Shown here: piece after piece, positions 50,341 through 60,297 of the stretch
Layout of the letters: each line of letters begins with the position of its first letter
How positions within the stretch are numbered: the stretch's first letter is position 1
NCBI GenBank assembly: GCA_949987705.1
Contig: OX465286.1
Coordinates: 6,797,445-6,861,444, forward strand
Reading direction: 5' to 3'
DNA: 64,000 nucleotides
From: Thereva unica
Lineage: Eukaryota; Arthropoda; Insecta; Diptera; Therevidae
Translations under genes and position numbers: made by a program
Notes under the pieces: generated by a model
Database searches by the model: none
What the model saw: only the letters and a program-made list of their open reading frames with translations
What the model was told of the DNA's origin: nothing

Positions 50341-50690
50341 GCCCGCGGAGAGTTCTACATCCATCGTAGATTTGATTGAGTACATGAAACCCCCATTAAT
50401 ACGCTACCGAGTTCGCCCAGCTCGCTCGTGTATCTAGGATTGCGCGATATGCCCTCTCACTCTTTCCACGTGTGGGCACTTATTTGGCAAAATTCGTCTG
50501 CCATATTGGCGACAAAATTTTAAATTTATAAGTTTTGATCATAAATTCGTTATTTGCTACCATAAAAAACTCCAGCCATTTTGAATTTCGGTCATAATTC
50601 GGCGGCCATTTTTAATTTCGAAAATCGGGCTTCGAGATGCGCATCATGGTGACCCCCACGCGGACTTGCAAAATTTCAAAGCTCTGCGAT
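50341..50690. other. AT-rich sequence without recognised features
   Basis: I see no gene, repeat end or RNA in this stretch. Confidence 0.5.
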
Positions 50691-50699
50691 GACTGATGC

Positions 50700-51366
50700 G
50701 CCCCTTGATGTGGGAAGAATTGGGAGCGCTGCTCAGGAGCTTATTTGGAGCACTGTTAAATATTCTCCCGAGGGAGCATTACTGGAGCTTTCATATATTT
50801 TATAGAACGAAACAAAAATGGGCGATTTTCTTCGTGACATATAAAGCTACCAATGGGAAAAATTGGGAGCGATGCACAGGGGAGCTTATTTTGAGCACTG
50901 TTAAATATGCTCTCCAGGGAGCTTTACTGAAGTTTTCATAAATATTATAGAAAAAAAGAAAACGGGCAATTGTCTTCGTGACCATAATATGTGGCATTAG
51001 CATACTCAATAGCCCGGCTTTCATTCGATACGAAGGACAAGCAGCTTTGGAAGTGGTTGGAATTTAGTTGGGGGACTGCGCTTTGGTTAGAGACGCTCGC
51101 TCGTGGAAAGCAAGAGGCAATGGCAAAAAATGAATAAAATAAACGCTTTTCGATGCCGGATCGCATATCCACAGGCGTCCATGAATATTTCCTTTTAAAA
51201 AAAAAACTTTTTTATAATTCTCCTATAACGCTTTTGAGGAGCACAAAAACGTATGCTCCCCTGCAAGGACATGCAATGTTAAAAAGTATATGAAACTGGT
51301 ATGGGAACAGCTTTTTAAGGAATGCTCCAACATGGCTATTGGAGCACTCCATTTCCCGCTGGGCCG
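50700..51366. repeat. Dispersed repeat family, copy 1, with internal tandem duplication
   Basis: Three sections match the repeat at 59.68-60.04 kb. The first is a GGGAAAAATTGGGAGCGATG-type segment, present twice in tandem here (about 50,708-50,840 and 50,853-50,985). The second is GACAAGCAGCTTTGGAAGTG (about 51,037). The third is a segment from ACGCTTTTGAGGAGCA (about 51,229) to CATTTCCCGCTGGG (ending 51,363). The right end CCCGCTGGG is the reverse complement of the CCCAGTGGG start of copy 2 with one mismatch, which suggests a DNA transposon. No transposase is seen. Confidence 0.65.
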
Positions 51367-54300
51367 CTATAGCGCATACATACGCGCATAAATACACACA
51401 CCTATAGAAACTTCTACACTTATTAGTATAGAAGGGATAGATTTGTATTTTTTTTTCTTTTTTTTTATTTCAATTTTATTTATATTTTTTGTATCAAACT
51501 CCTTCCCCAATGGACTAAAATGAAATTGTTTATTTCTTTTTCTTTTCTGATTAACACAAAATTATTTCAACGTTTTTACACAAAAAGGGATGAAAAGGGC
51601 GCTTTAGGGTATTATATTGACGTTTGTGTTCACTAAAGGATTATCGACTCTAGGATTGTTTGAGAACTCTCCTTTACGTAAACTCCTTGAGAGAGCAACT
51701 TGACGATTAAGCTAATATTAGCAGAAAGAAATTATGTAGAATTCCTGTAAATTAATGTCCTTTGTGGAAGTTTATTTCCATTTAAAAAAAAAAAAATTTA
51801 CCTCGTTATTTTTTCTATTTCCATTTTCCCAACTATACCAGGAATTAATTTCAGTGGTGAATTATGGCAAATTGAAATTGTAAGGTTGATATTAAAAAAA
51901 AAAAAATCTCAACAACTTTGCAAAGAGTTGAATCCTTGAATACTCGACGCAGTGTTTTTGAGTGAGTATTGAAAGAATTACCTAAAATGTTGTTAGTAAA
52001 AAGGTTCTAATTCGATTTTTGTTTCAATTTTTAAATACTTCGTCCTTGGATTAATTTTTAAGCAAGAATATATAGATAAAGTATACAAAAAAGCGAAACA
52101 TAAATAGATTCTTAATAACTGCCAACGTCTCTCTCTCGCTATTCCGTAAGAACCACCCCCGTTCTGTGTTCTCTCATCAGTTTTGTTTGTTTATTTTTAT
52201 TAGGTTGTTGGTTCATATGTTTATGTATCTAACTTTCATCCCTTTTTTTTGTGTGTTGTTATTGAAAAATTCTAAAAGATTTTCATCACAACATCATCAG
52301 CCATACAGCAACTGGCAGACTCTCATTTCCATTTTTCTCGCCTGGAGAAACCCCGAACGAAGCAGATTTTTATCAGAAGCGACCAGTTGAGCTAAAAAGT
52401 GGAAAAAGCGCAATGGGGGTAACCAATGCCGCCTTTGTGTTGCTTGTCCATGGAGAAGGAAAAGGAGACTTTCGGGGCTTTCAGTTTTCTTATCAACAAT
52501 CTGCAACAAATTGCCATGGGGTCCCTCTTATATACCGGGCTAAAAGCTATACACACACAAAACTTTTGTGGCACATCCAGATAACATCTGATCAAAACCG
52601 CTCCTTTTGCGGTGAATAGAAATGTCATGGAGAAGAGGGGTGGGTGGAGGCTGCTGTGTAGGCAGGCAGCGGAAAGAGACAGAAAAGAAAAACGTTTCAC
52701 TAAAGGATAGAAAAAAGGAAACATCCAAAAGCTAAAAAAGAATAAAAAAAACGAGAGAGAGAAAAAAAATAAATAAATTCCAGTCCCTATTCCCTGCACA
52801 ACATGAAATGAGTTCGGCTGTAGACCTATTGGCACAGCAAATTGTTTACTGATTCAATTTTAGAGATAGCAAGACTACATGACCTCCAGCAAAAATCCGA
52901 AACAGAACAAAAACAAGGATCCTGATGGGTACTGTAACATATGCCCAGAATATCTGAGCAATAAGGGATACCAAGTGGCAATTATGGCTTCCTCTCTCAC
53001 TCGGCTCTTTTCAGGTTTTATCGAGCAATTCAATCATGGACCAAGGTTTTACATTTTTATCCCTTTGATGATGGGGGATGCGGCTCCTTCGCATTTCGTT
53101 CCCCCTTACGTAATATGGCGTTGCATGTTGCCAGAGTATAATGTGTGTAAGGATGCAATTATCACGCTATCACTTATCATTTTGCTGGCGATTTTGTCTC
53201 GTTTCCGACACGTCTTTAATTTTTTCCTTTATGGGCTCTCATATATAATTATAGCATCGACGGCTGGTTATCAAATTTGTATGAGTAAATGCATACTTTT
53301 TATCGGAATAGGAAATTCGCGTCGTTTTTTAATGTGATTGAATGAAGATAAGAAGTTGCTCTTTGTAGTATCAGCAGTATCGGCTTTTGGAGAGTGTAGG
53401 GGGGCGGGGGGGGGGGGGGGTGGTGCGAGCCCGACCACCGCTTGAGTTAGCAATATGCTAATTTATTTTGTTATTAAATGATAACGGACCCTGTGCTGAA
53501 AGTTAAGTCATATTTTGTGACTATTTGAGTCGAAGGATGTGACGTTTGAGTCGAATCACGAACGCTTAACGCAGGAGGCTAGAATAGAAATGCTAAGTTG
53601 AGCGCAGATATGCTATTGCAGCAAGTTGTTGGGCACCATTATACTTGCTCATGCCCCCATGAGTCGGGCGCCCTGAAGAACCTGATTCGGGAAGCACTCG
53701 CAAACATAAAAAAAAAAAAATCGAGAAAGAGTGCGCCTCGTTACACCTATAAGTTAATGGGATGGCGTGCGCCAAAACAATTGGGAATCTCAAAATCGCT
53801 CGTTCCATGGGCAGTGAGAGAGTTTCAAATCCTACCACGAAAGTACATTCGAAAAGAAAAGTTTCGCTTCGTTTGTTTAAAACACGGAAAGCTAAAACAA
53901 AATCTAAAAATTCATAAATGCCTCCGCACTCTTGGATGTTGGATGAGTTCGGGAATACTGGCTGCGAAAGATTGTTTCATAGTCGAGTTGTTCGAGCCAT
54001 AACCCCGACGCGTTTGCATCTCTTACTCAGCCAGTTGCTCTCAAAAAATGAATTCATACAACATCCAAGAGTTCAAATATGAGGTTTACTGCTTCCTACT
54101 CATGCATTCTCCAGATTACCCTTAACCTATCATCCTTTTTCTATTCTTCGAACTTACTATTAGACATTGCACCATGAAGCGCGAACGATATGACAGTTTG
54201 GTGGTATAAAGGATGATAATGGACATCTCTCTATTTGTAATTGCAGCAATCACCGTTAATTGCTAGCTTTCTAGACTAAGAGTAAAGAACTAATAATCAG

Positions 54301-55207
54301 CAGCAGTTATCGTACAGACTCATCATGAACTCTAAGTTAATAAAGAGACGCTTCGTCTGACTCCAAGTTAAGCTCGACAATATATTTGCATTGTAGGAGG
54401 GAAACATAAAATCCCAGGAAATTGCGCTACTGCTACAAAGTTATGATGCGATGTTCTCAGTAAATGCTGGGTCCTTGGTATCCGTACAATAATGGCAGCT
54501 TTTGCAATACTATTGAAATGAAAATATTCCACTATGGCAAAACAAATTTATTATTACATTTTTTTTTTTTTTTTTTTCAAAATGAATATGCATTTTATCC
54601 CCTCCCTCGAACACTGGCAGCGCCACCCGCGCCCACTTTTGAAAGGCTTACGGTGAATATTTTCTCAGCTGAGTTGATTTGGTAGATTTCCGCAAAAGTT
54701 CCGTCGATATTTGCTTTTCTGCTAGACGCGCTGCATTTCTCTGCCTCTGTAATGATGAAAAAAGAAAAAAGTACCTCATGAAAATTTCACTTTTTTTTGT
54801 CATGTAATGGAAAACTTGTTATATGCCTTTAAAAGTCGCGCTTCCCTTCGTCGTCGAAATTTCTGTTTTCCAGGAACTTTTTTTTTTATCGAAGATCCCA
54901 TTTAATGAGAACCATGTTTCAAATGATTTCGAAATACATAAATTTAAAATATCAACCTTGTCCAAGTAGCATTGAAGGCTTTTCCCGGCGATGATTTGAC
55001 ATCCCCACTTCCAGTTTGTTGATGGGTTGAATATATGTGAGGGAAATCGACAAGGTTAACCTGGATCAAGCGCGCGAATTTTGATGAAAGGCGGGGTTTT
55101 TCATTGCAACGAAATCGCAATAATCAATTAGTTTGAATGACAGTATTGTTCGGCTTAATAAAAAAAAATCCTGCCTGACATTGAGATATTAACTTACTAA
55201 TTACCCT
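51367..55207. other. AT-rich intergenic sequence, no gene supported
   Basis: About 3.8 kb without any feature I can defend. It contains many poly-A/T runs, a poly-G tract at about 53,400-53,420, and open frames of 134-152 codons (52,879-53,337 and 53,598-54,002 on plus). Those frames have no recognised domain; the first has one hydrophobic stretch and the second a Lys run encoded by a poly-A tract. I see no LINE or transposon ends here, although short decayed pieces could be missed. Confidence 0.5.
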
Positions 55208-55463
55208 TTAATCCCTCATGGAATACAGGGCGGAAACAGTTGCCCTCCAGGGGACTCCGTTTTGCGTGACAGCTCTGAGTTCCGACCAAGATCTTCCAGT
55301 TGTTGCGGCCTCCGTCTCGAAGGGTTCCTGTGAAGGATCTGCTTGGCTAGGTTTTCTTTTTTCTTTTTTTGTCGCAAGGTGTGGACAATCCAATTTCATT
55401 TCGTTCGTCTGATTTGGTCGTCTATTTTTCTTTGGCCGGCACGGCGCCATTAGTTCTTCATTA

Positions 55464-55599
55464 AGGGCCCAATACACGAGCGCTCCATCCGACTTACGCC
55501 ACGCCAAAGCAACAACAGTTTGTTGTCATTTGTATACAAAGAAATTGTTGTTGTATTGGCGTGGCGTAAGTCGGATGGAGCGCTCGTGTATTGGGCCCT
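55464..55599. mobile_element. Harbinger-like palindromic MITE with TTA target duplication
   Basis: The 136-bp element starts AGGGCCCAATACACGAGC and its right end is the perfect reverse complement for about 44 bp. Similarity continues imperfectly into the centre, so nearly the whole element is one hairpin. TTA occurs on each side (55,461-55,463 and 55,600-55,602), the 3-bp target duplication known for PIF/Harbinger transposons. There is no coding capacity. It lies just upstream, in LINE orientation, of the C-terminal coding remnant of the RTE-like LINE, so it inserted after or while that LINE decayed. Confidence 0.88.
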
Positions 55600-55878
55600 T
55601 TAGGAATTCTATCTTGCCAGCGGAGTTGGAGTTGAGCCGCCGCAATTTGGTGTTAGCTTTAGAGGCAAGATGTCTTTCTTGAAAGGCTTCAGAGTTTTGG
55701 AAGAGAAGCCGTAACTAATGACGCCACCAGATTTCGCCAAAGGTCCTAGCGACTCCTTGCTACTTTTGCTGTTACAAGTGTAACCGTTCGCCCGTCAGTT
55801 TCGTAATCTTCCACGATGACGCCTGTAGCTGTGGTTTCTCAACCGAATAATAACCAGAATAGCCTGAGGCTTGGCTAG

Positions 55879-56199
55879 TTCCGCTGGAATCCAGGAACGC
55901 GCTTTTGGTCAACTTGGGATCGTCTCCCCTATAACGACCTTAAGATTAGCGACAGGCCATGCATCCACGATTCTGGATATGGCTATTTTATAGAGAACGA
56001 TAGATCTCTGATCGGCACATGCGATGAGCTTTACGCGGCCCTGATGACATCCGCCATCACGACAGTAAGAAGTAGTGCCAGGATGCTCCTGAAGGATTGG
56101 AAGGAAAATCGGAGCGAGGCTGACCTCAATTTTCCTTCATTTATCAAGCAGAATGGTGCCGTCTGGGATCGCCTTCGTCCAGGGGTGGCGCTTTCATAG
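55879..56199 (+). other. Unassigned protein-like open frame, 106 codons, no start
   Basis: The plus-strand frame between TAG at 55,876 and TAG at 56,197 is open for 106 codons and has balanced, protein-like composition. Segments include TRFWSTWDRLPYNDLKISD, then PCIHDSGYGYFIEND, SLIGTCDELYAALMTSAIT, RMLLKDWKENRSEADLNF and IKQNGAVWDRLRPG. The first ATG is about halfway along, so it is not a simple ATG-initiated gene. It could be an exon, a fragment of a host gene captured between transposons, or an unrecognised transposon protein. The last seven codons run into the left end of the hAT-like MITE at 56,180. I do not recognise the family. Confidence 0.4.
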
Positions 56200-56390
56200 G
56201 TGCAAATAGTGCACTTCCACCGGGCGCAATTGAACGGGGCAATTCGAAAAAAAAAAAAACTCAAAAAAAGAAGCTTCACAGAGTGTTTGTGTCTTTTTCC
56301 ACAGCTCTTCACTGCAATAAAAACCGAACAGCTGATGGGGCGCAATATGGCATACTGCACCGGGCGCAAAAGAAACCAAGCGCCGGCCAG
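56180..56390. mobile_element. hAT-type MITE, copy 1, at the break in the RTE-like LINE
   Basis: The start CAGGGGTGGCGCTTTCATAGG-like end and the finish CCAAGCGCCGGCCAG form an imperfect inverted repeat around GGCGCTT / AAGCGCC. It matches the element at 58,253-58,483 in three places: GGGCGCAATTG near the left, GAACAGCTGATGGGGCGCAA against CAGAGCTGATGGGGCGCAAT on the right, and the closing AGCGCCGGCC. The interior is A-rich. No target duplication is evident for this copy. The LINE reading frame ends at its right boundary, within a few codons after YADD. Confidence 0.75.
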
Positions 56391-57030
56391 CAAACAGATA
56401 TCATCGGCGTAGTCGAGATCCTTAAGGCGGTCTAGCAAACCCCATTGTATGCCGCCTGTTCTCCTATCTAGAGCGCCGACAAGGATGTCATTTTTTACTA
56501 TAAGAAATAGTAATGGCGAAAGTAGGCATCCTTGTCGTACTCCTGAGCTCACCCCAAAGCTGCCGGATAATTTTCCATTATGGAGATCTCTGCATTTGGA
56601 ATTGTTAGATAGGGCTTTTATCAATTCTGTTATTTTATCAGGCAGTCCACGTCGCTGTAGTGCCTGCCAAACGTAGCTCCTATTAACCGAGTCGAACGCT
56701 TTCTCATAGTCTACGAAAGCAAGGTAAAGGGAGGATCGAGAATTCAGTAGACTGCTCTACTATTATTCTCAAGGTGTTAATATGATCAATACAGGAGCGG
56801 CCCCTCCTGAATCCGGCCTGCTGCCTCCTAAACGTTCGGTCTACTGCCTCTCTTATCCTATATAGTAATAAATGGGACAAAATTTTGCCCACTGTAGATA
56901 GTAAACAGATGCCTCTCCAGTTGTCGCATATTGTTAGGTCCCCCTTTTTTGGTATTTTAACTATGATACCTTCCGTCCAATCCTCCGGAAAGGTACAGGT
57001 GTTCCATGCTATTTCCTCTCATTACCAATA

Positions 57031-58252
57031 GACAAGGAGTAATTATAAATGTAATTTCCTTTAAAGCCTCCAATTAGTAACAAAAAAAAAAACGCAAACA
57101 CTCCCACGTGCCTCCTCCTCATGGGCTGGAAAACTGTTATCGAGTGCAATCTGCAGTAATGCCCATTAGTAAGCTAGCATTATTAATTCAAGTACACAAT
57201 AACGAAAATTTATTAAGAGGGGTAAACGTCCTCATTTTATCCACTCTTTCAGATATCTATCATCGCCAGGATAGCGACTGAAAAAGGCTAATAAAGCGAT
57301 GCAGACCACTTATGGGAGTTGGTGCGGTTGTGAACGTTCTAGACACTTCACAACTTTGCTACCTTATCACCGCAAATTCATCCGCTGATGTAGCCCGGGG
57401 CTGTTAATCGGAAATAGAATCAGTAAACATTTTCCCTGCATTCATGCAATACACACCACTTCGACTATAATCCATGCCTTTCATAACATTTATACATATG
57501 CTGCGCTATATAAGCATAGAGAATATGATGATGATGGCAGGGAAAGCAACCACTTTTAGAGACTAGGGTAGCTGCTGCTGCTGCTAAGCAGGAGGGGTAG
57601 TTTTTTTTTATGTGCACGAGAAACTGTGATTCTGTATCTATTCCGTGCACTGTGGTGGTAGAGGGATGAAGGTAACAAGATGATGCTAAGGCGCCCGAAG
57701 GGATAGATCGAGGAAGCCCGTCACTCAGTCTTTAATTGAGTTAATTTCTTTGATTAAGCTCAACCCTGTTTCCGGGTTTTTGGAAATTGAAAGAGTATTA
57801 TCCGCCCACTGTCACACAGGACTATTGCTGGAGAGCTTAACAATCAACTTAAGGACATTTTTGGATAAACTGTTTTCATAGACAGATGAAAGATTAAATT
57901 TGAGTTGATTCAAAATTCATGATTGGAATTGGAATAAATTGAAAGGTGGGGCGAATCCTGAATCCCTGGGGGGGGGGGGGGTTGGTCTGTCTGATAGGTG
58001 GTCCGTCTGATGGGTGGTAGGTAGTACGTTGTGTGGCAAGTTCTCTTGATTCAAAGTGGTCTCGCTCTTTATGCTTTCTTTCCTTTGTACTATGCCCTTT
58101 TAGAAAAGATTGCGATTCAAGGAACATGTACGAATTTATTGATTAGCAAATCTCACCGGCCATTTAATAAGGGAGTGGGGGTGTTATTTTGATTATATGA
58201 AAAAAAAATGAAAATGTGAGAATGAGGGAGAGATTTGCGGCAGGGGGATGAG
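57031..58252. other. AT-rich sequence without recognised genes
   Basis: Contains a (TGC)n run near 57,571 and a poly-G tract near 57,970. Open frames of 60-77 codons have no recognised domain. I support no gene. Confidence 0.5.
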
Positions 58253-58483
58253 CAAGGGCGGCACTTTCATAGGCGCTAATGATGCACTTGAACCGGGCGC
58301 AATTGGACGAGGGTGCAACAATTTTGGAAACCTTTTAAAAAAAATTGAAAAGTGTTTCCGTGACTTTATTTTCATCTATTAAAGGAATTTTGTATTTTTC
58401 CATTGTCCTTCACTGCGATCAAAAAATTCAGAGCTGATGGGGCGCAATACAGCATAATGCACCGGGACCTAAGCGCCGGCCTG
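58253..58483. mobile_element. hAT-type MITE, copy 2, with 8-bp target duplication
   Basis: The 231-bp element starts CAAGGGCGGCACTTTC and ends CCTAAGCGCCGGCCTG, imperfect inverted repeats with a GGC[AG]CTT core. The octamer GGGATGAG flanks both sides (58,245-58,252 and 58,484-58,491), as expected for hAT. It shares its left GGGCGCAATTG and right GCTGATGGGGCGCAATA segments with copy 1 at 56.2 kb. It has no coding frame. Confidence 0.9.
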
Positions 58484-58689
58484 GGGATGAGCCTACTTAT
58501 AAGGGTATTTGCAGCCTTGCAACCGCTTTGTTGTCGCTGGCATTTTCAAATAGCTCAATTGAAAGAGCGTTTTCCATTGCAAGCATTGTTAAAGATAAGC
58601 TGTGCAATAGATAGAATGTCAATAATGACTGGATGCAATCATGCGGCTCATTGCGATTCTGGACCGATGAATGCAATGTATCACCTTTG

Positions 58690-59655
58690 AAGCTCCGGTG
58701 ACCAAGGGTAACTTGATTGAGAACGCCCAGCTCCTCAAGAGGCCTTAGTCATACGGAACCTTATCGACCTAATTGGCGCTTGGCTATCAGAGAAGATAAA
58801 GATCCGTTTGTTATGACAGGCCCGCGTACACCTCTACTTGAAAGACAGTTGCTAGGGTGTTTATAGGCTTATCGCCCCTACTGAATCTGCGGCTTTCACT
58901 CCAGATTACGGCCCCAAAACCTATCTCTGTTTTGCAGCCATCCGTCTACCATACTAGTTCGCCCGGCAATACTTTAGGAAAAGTCCAAGTTGGTCTATCT
59001 TATATATGCACAGAAGGTTGCTCTTAGTTTTGAGATCTTAAAGGGTGTGCATCCCCCTAATGTTGATTACTATATAATGTCCTCGCCCAAGACCAAAGTG
59101 CCCAGGTAACAATTCGCTTCCCGCTTATGGCGGACTTCTCTACCTCTAGGTGGAGGTGTACCAGATGGAGGAGAGTCTCCTTCGCTACCATTGGTGAAGT
59201 GCAGATGGCCCCAGTGATAGAAAGGCAGGCCAATTTGCTTAAATAGGTTATGAGACCCTTAAGCGCCGTTCTGTGCCACCAAACTAAGCTCCACCATGGG
59301 TCTAAATTATGATGGTGTATATTCAGTACATGGTTTTCGGTTGCAAACCCCATGTGGAACGACAAGCTCTGCAGCAAACCCACAGGGATCTGCGCATTCT
59401 GCTCATCAGCGTTTCCATGTCCTGGTTCCAGTAGAGTTTGGTATCTAGCGTCACTTTTAAATATTTGGTTTGTTGTAAAAAGCCTATAGTTCTGCCTGCG
59501 AGTGTAGGTTCCTTCCAAAAGTCTCGGTAGTGATCGTTTCCTGGTGAAAGGAACCAGAATCGTTTTGTTGGGGTTGACTTTAGTTCTACGCTATCGCACC
59601 AGCTAGAGACAATGATTTAGTGCCCGCTGCAGGCGCCTTGACATGGCTCCTAGTA
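58690..59655 (-). pseudogene. I/LOA-type LINE remnant: RT thumb and RNase H
   Basis: Reading the minus strand from 59,655 and allowing frame changes gives LQRALNHC and LKSTPTKR/LVPFT-like residues (the RT GLKVNPNKT region). Then come VTLDTKLYWNQDMETLMSRM (59,410-59,470), WWHRTALK with LACLSITGAICTSPMVAKET (59,170-59,280) and LHLEVE, all typical of the RT thumb/connection of I/LOA-type LINEs. RNase H pieces follow: TDGCKTEIGFGAVIW (about 58,900-58,945), TVFQVEVYA (about 58,845) and IFSDSQAPI (about 58,780). These retain the expected catalytic Asp, Glu and Asp. Several frameshifts and stops make it dead. The upstream edge abuts the dispersed repeat at 59.68 kb. Confidence 0.75.
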
Positions 59656-59676
59656 AATACTATGACATATTTTAGT

Positions 59677-60036
59677 TACCCCAGTGGGAAAAATTGGGAG
59701 GGATGCACAAGGGAGCTTAGTTGGAGCACTCTCAAGGGAGCTTTACTGGAGTTTTCATAATTTTTTTAGAAAAAAAAAAAAAACGGCAATTAAGACAAGC
59801 AGCTTTGGAAGCGGTTATAATTTAGTGGGGGACCGATACCGATCACATATTCCCATGCGCCTATTATAATATTCCTAGAACGCTTTTGAGGAGCATAAAA
59901 ACGTATACTTCCCTGCAATGACATGCAATGTTAAAAAATATATGGAACTGGTATGGGAACGGGAGCGCTGCAAGCTTTTTAAGGAGTGCTCAAACATGGC
60001 TATTGGATCACACCATTTCCCGCTGGGAAGCACTGT
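59677..60036. repeat. Dispersed repeat family, copy 2
   Basis: This copy starts CCCAGTGGGAAAAATTGG and ends CCATTTCCCGCTGGG, whose reverse complement CCCAGCGGGAAATGG matches the start. The terminal inverted repeat and the match to 50.7-51.37 kb indicate a non-autonomous DNA transposon. It has only one of the tandem leading segments found in copy 1, and GACAAGCAGCTTTGGAAGCG follows at about 59,796. No target duplication is clear. Confidence 0.65.
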
Positions 60037-60297
60037 CTAACCGTTTTAGGACTCGTAAAAAAGCTCTTTGTATGTGGCTTGGTTTTTTAATTTACTTGTT
60101 TTTGTAATTGTGACATCACCTCATTTCCTCCTCATTTGAAGTATGACATTTGACTGGCTCAAAATAAAAAAGAGGGACCTCTTACAAAATCATTTTATAA
60201 TCGTACCTACCTACCCAACATACTATGTAGTAGCAGGTCAAAGTTTAGTAGAATGTGTTCAGGGAGATTGTCCGCTCGCTTCTTGGTTTTCAACAGA

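Larger units (their letters stand above)
55208..57030 (-). pseudogene. RTE-like LINE, broken reverse transcriptase and C-terminus
   Basis: Minus-strand pieces of one non-LTR reverse transcriptase are seen in order. Near 57,000-56,890: FPEDWTEGIIVKIPKKGDLT and NWRGICLLSTVGKI. Near 56,820-56,770: QQAGFRRGRSCIDHINTL. Near 56,710-56,630: AFVDYEKAFDSVNRSYVWQA (motif A). Near 56,545: SGVRQGCLLSPLLFLIV (motif B). Near 56,410: LKDLDYADDICLLA (motif C with YADD). The catalytic aspartates are present. A frameshift separates the fingers from motif A near 56,740. Downstream of YADD the frame runs into a hAT-like MITE. The closing residues, SWSELRAVTQNGVPWRA (55,208-55,310), fit the W..L...A.NR..WR ending typical of these LINEs. 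The region between is not recognisable RT. The element is 5' truncated, with no endonuclease seen. Clade placement is from motif style. Confidence 0.8.

Noticed and set aside
52392..52835. 147-codon minus-strand frame with Phe/Ser-rich hydrophobic run
   Set aside because: The hydrophobic run is the reverse of AAAAGAAAA-type low-complexity sequence, so membrane character is an artefact of composition.
52879..53337. 152-codon open frame with a hydrophobic stretch
   Set aside because: No recognised domain, AT-rich surroundings with no promoter or splice evidence, and length compatible with chance.
53395..53422. G-quadruplex candidate in the poly-G tract
   Set aside because: It is a single homopolymer run of G; similar runs at 45,050 and 57,970 suggest simple mutational expansion, with no sign of function.
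53598..54002. 134-codon basic open frame
   Set aside because: Contains a Lys run encoded by a poly-A tract and no recognisable motif; no supporting context.
59057..59518. 153-codon minus-strand frame as a host gene
   Set aside because: Its second half reads as LINE RT thumb (WWHRTALK, LACLSITGA) and its first half is the wrong frame of the same LINE; it is a frameshifted retrotransposon remnant.
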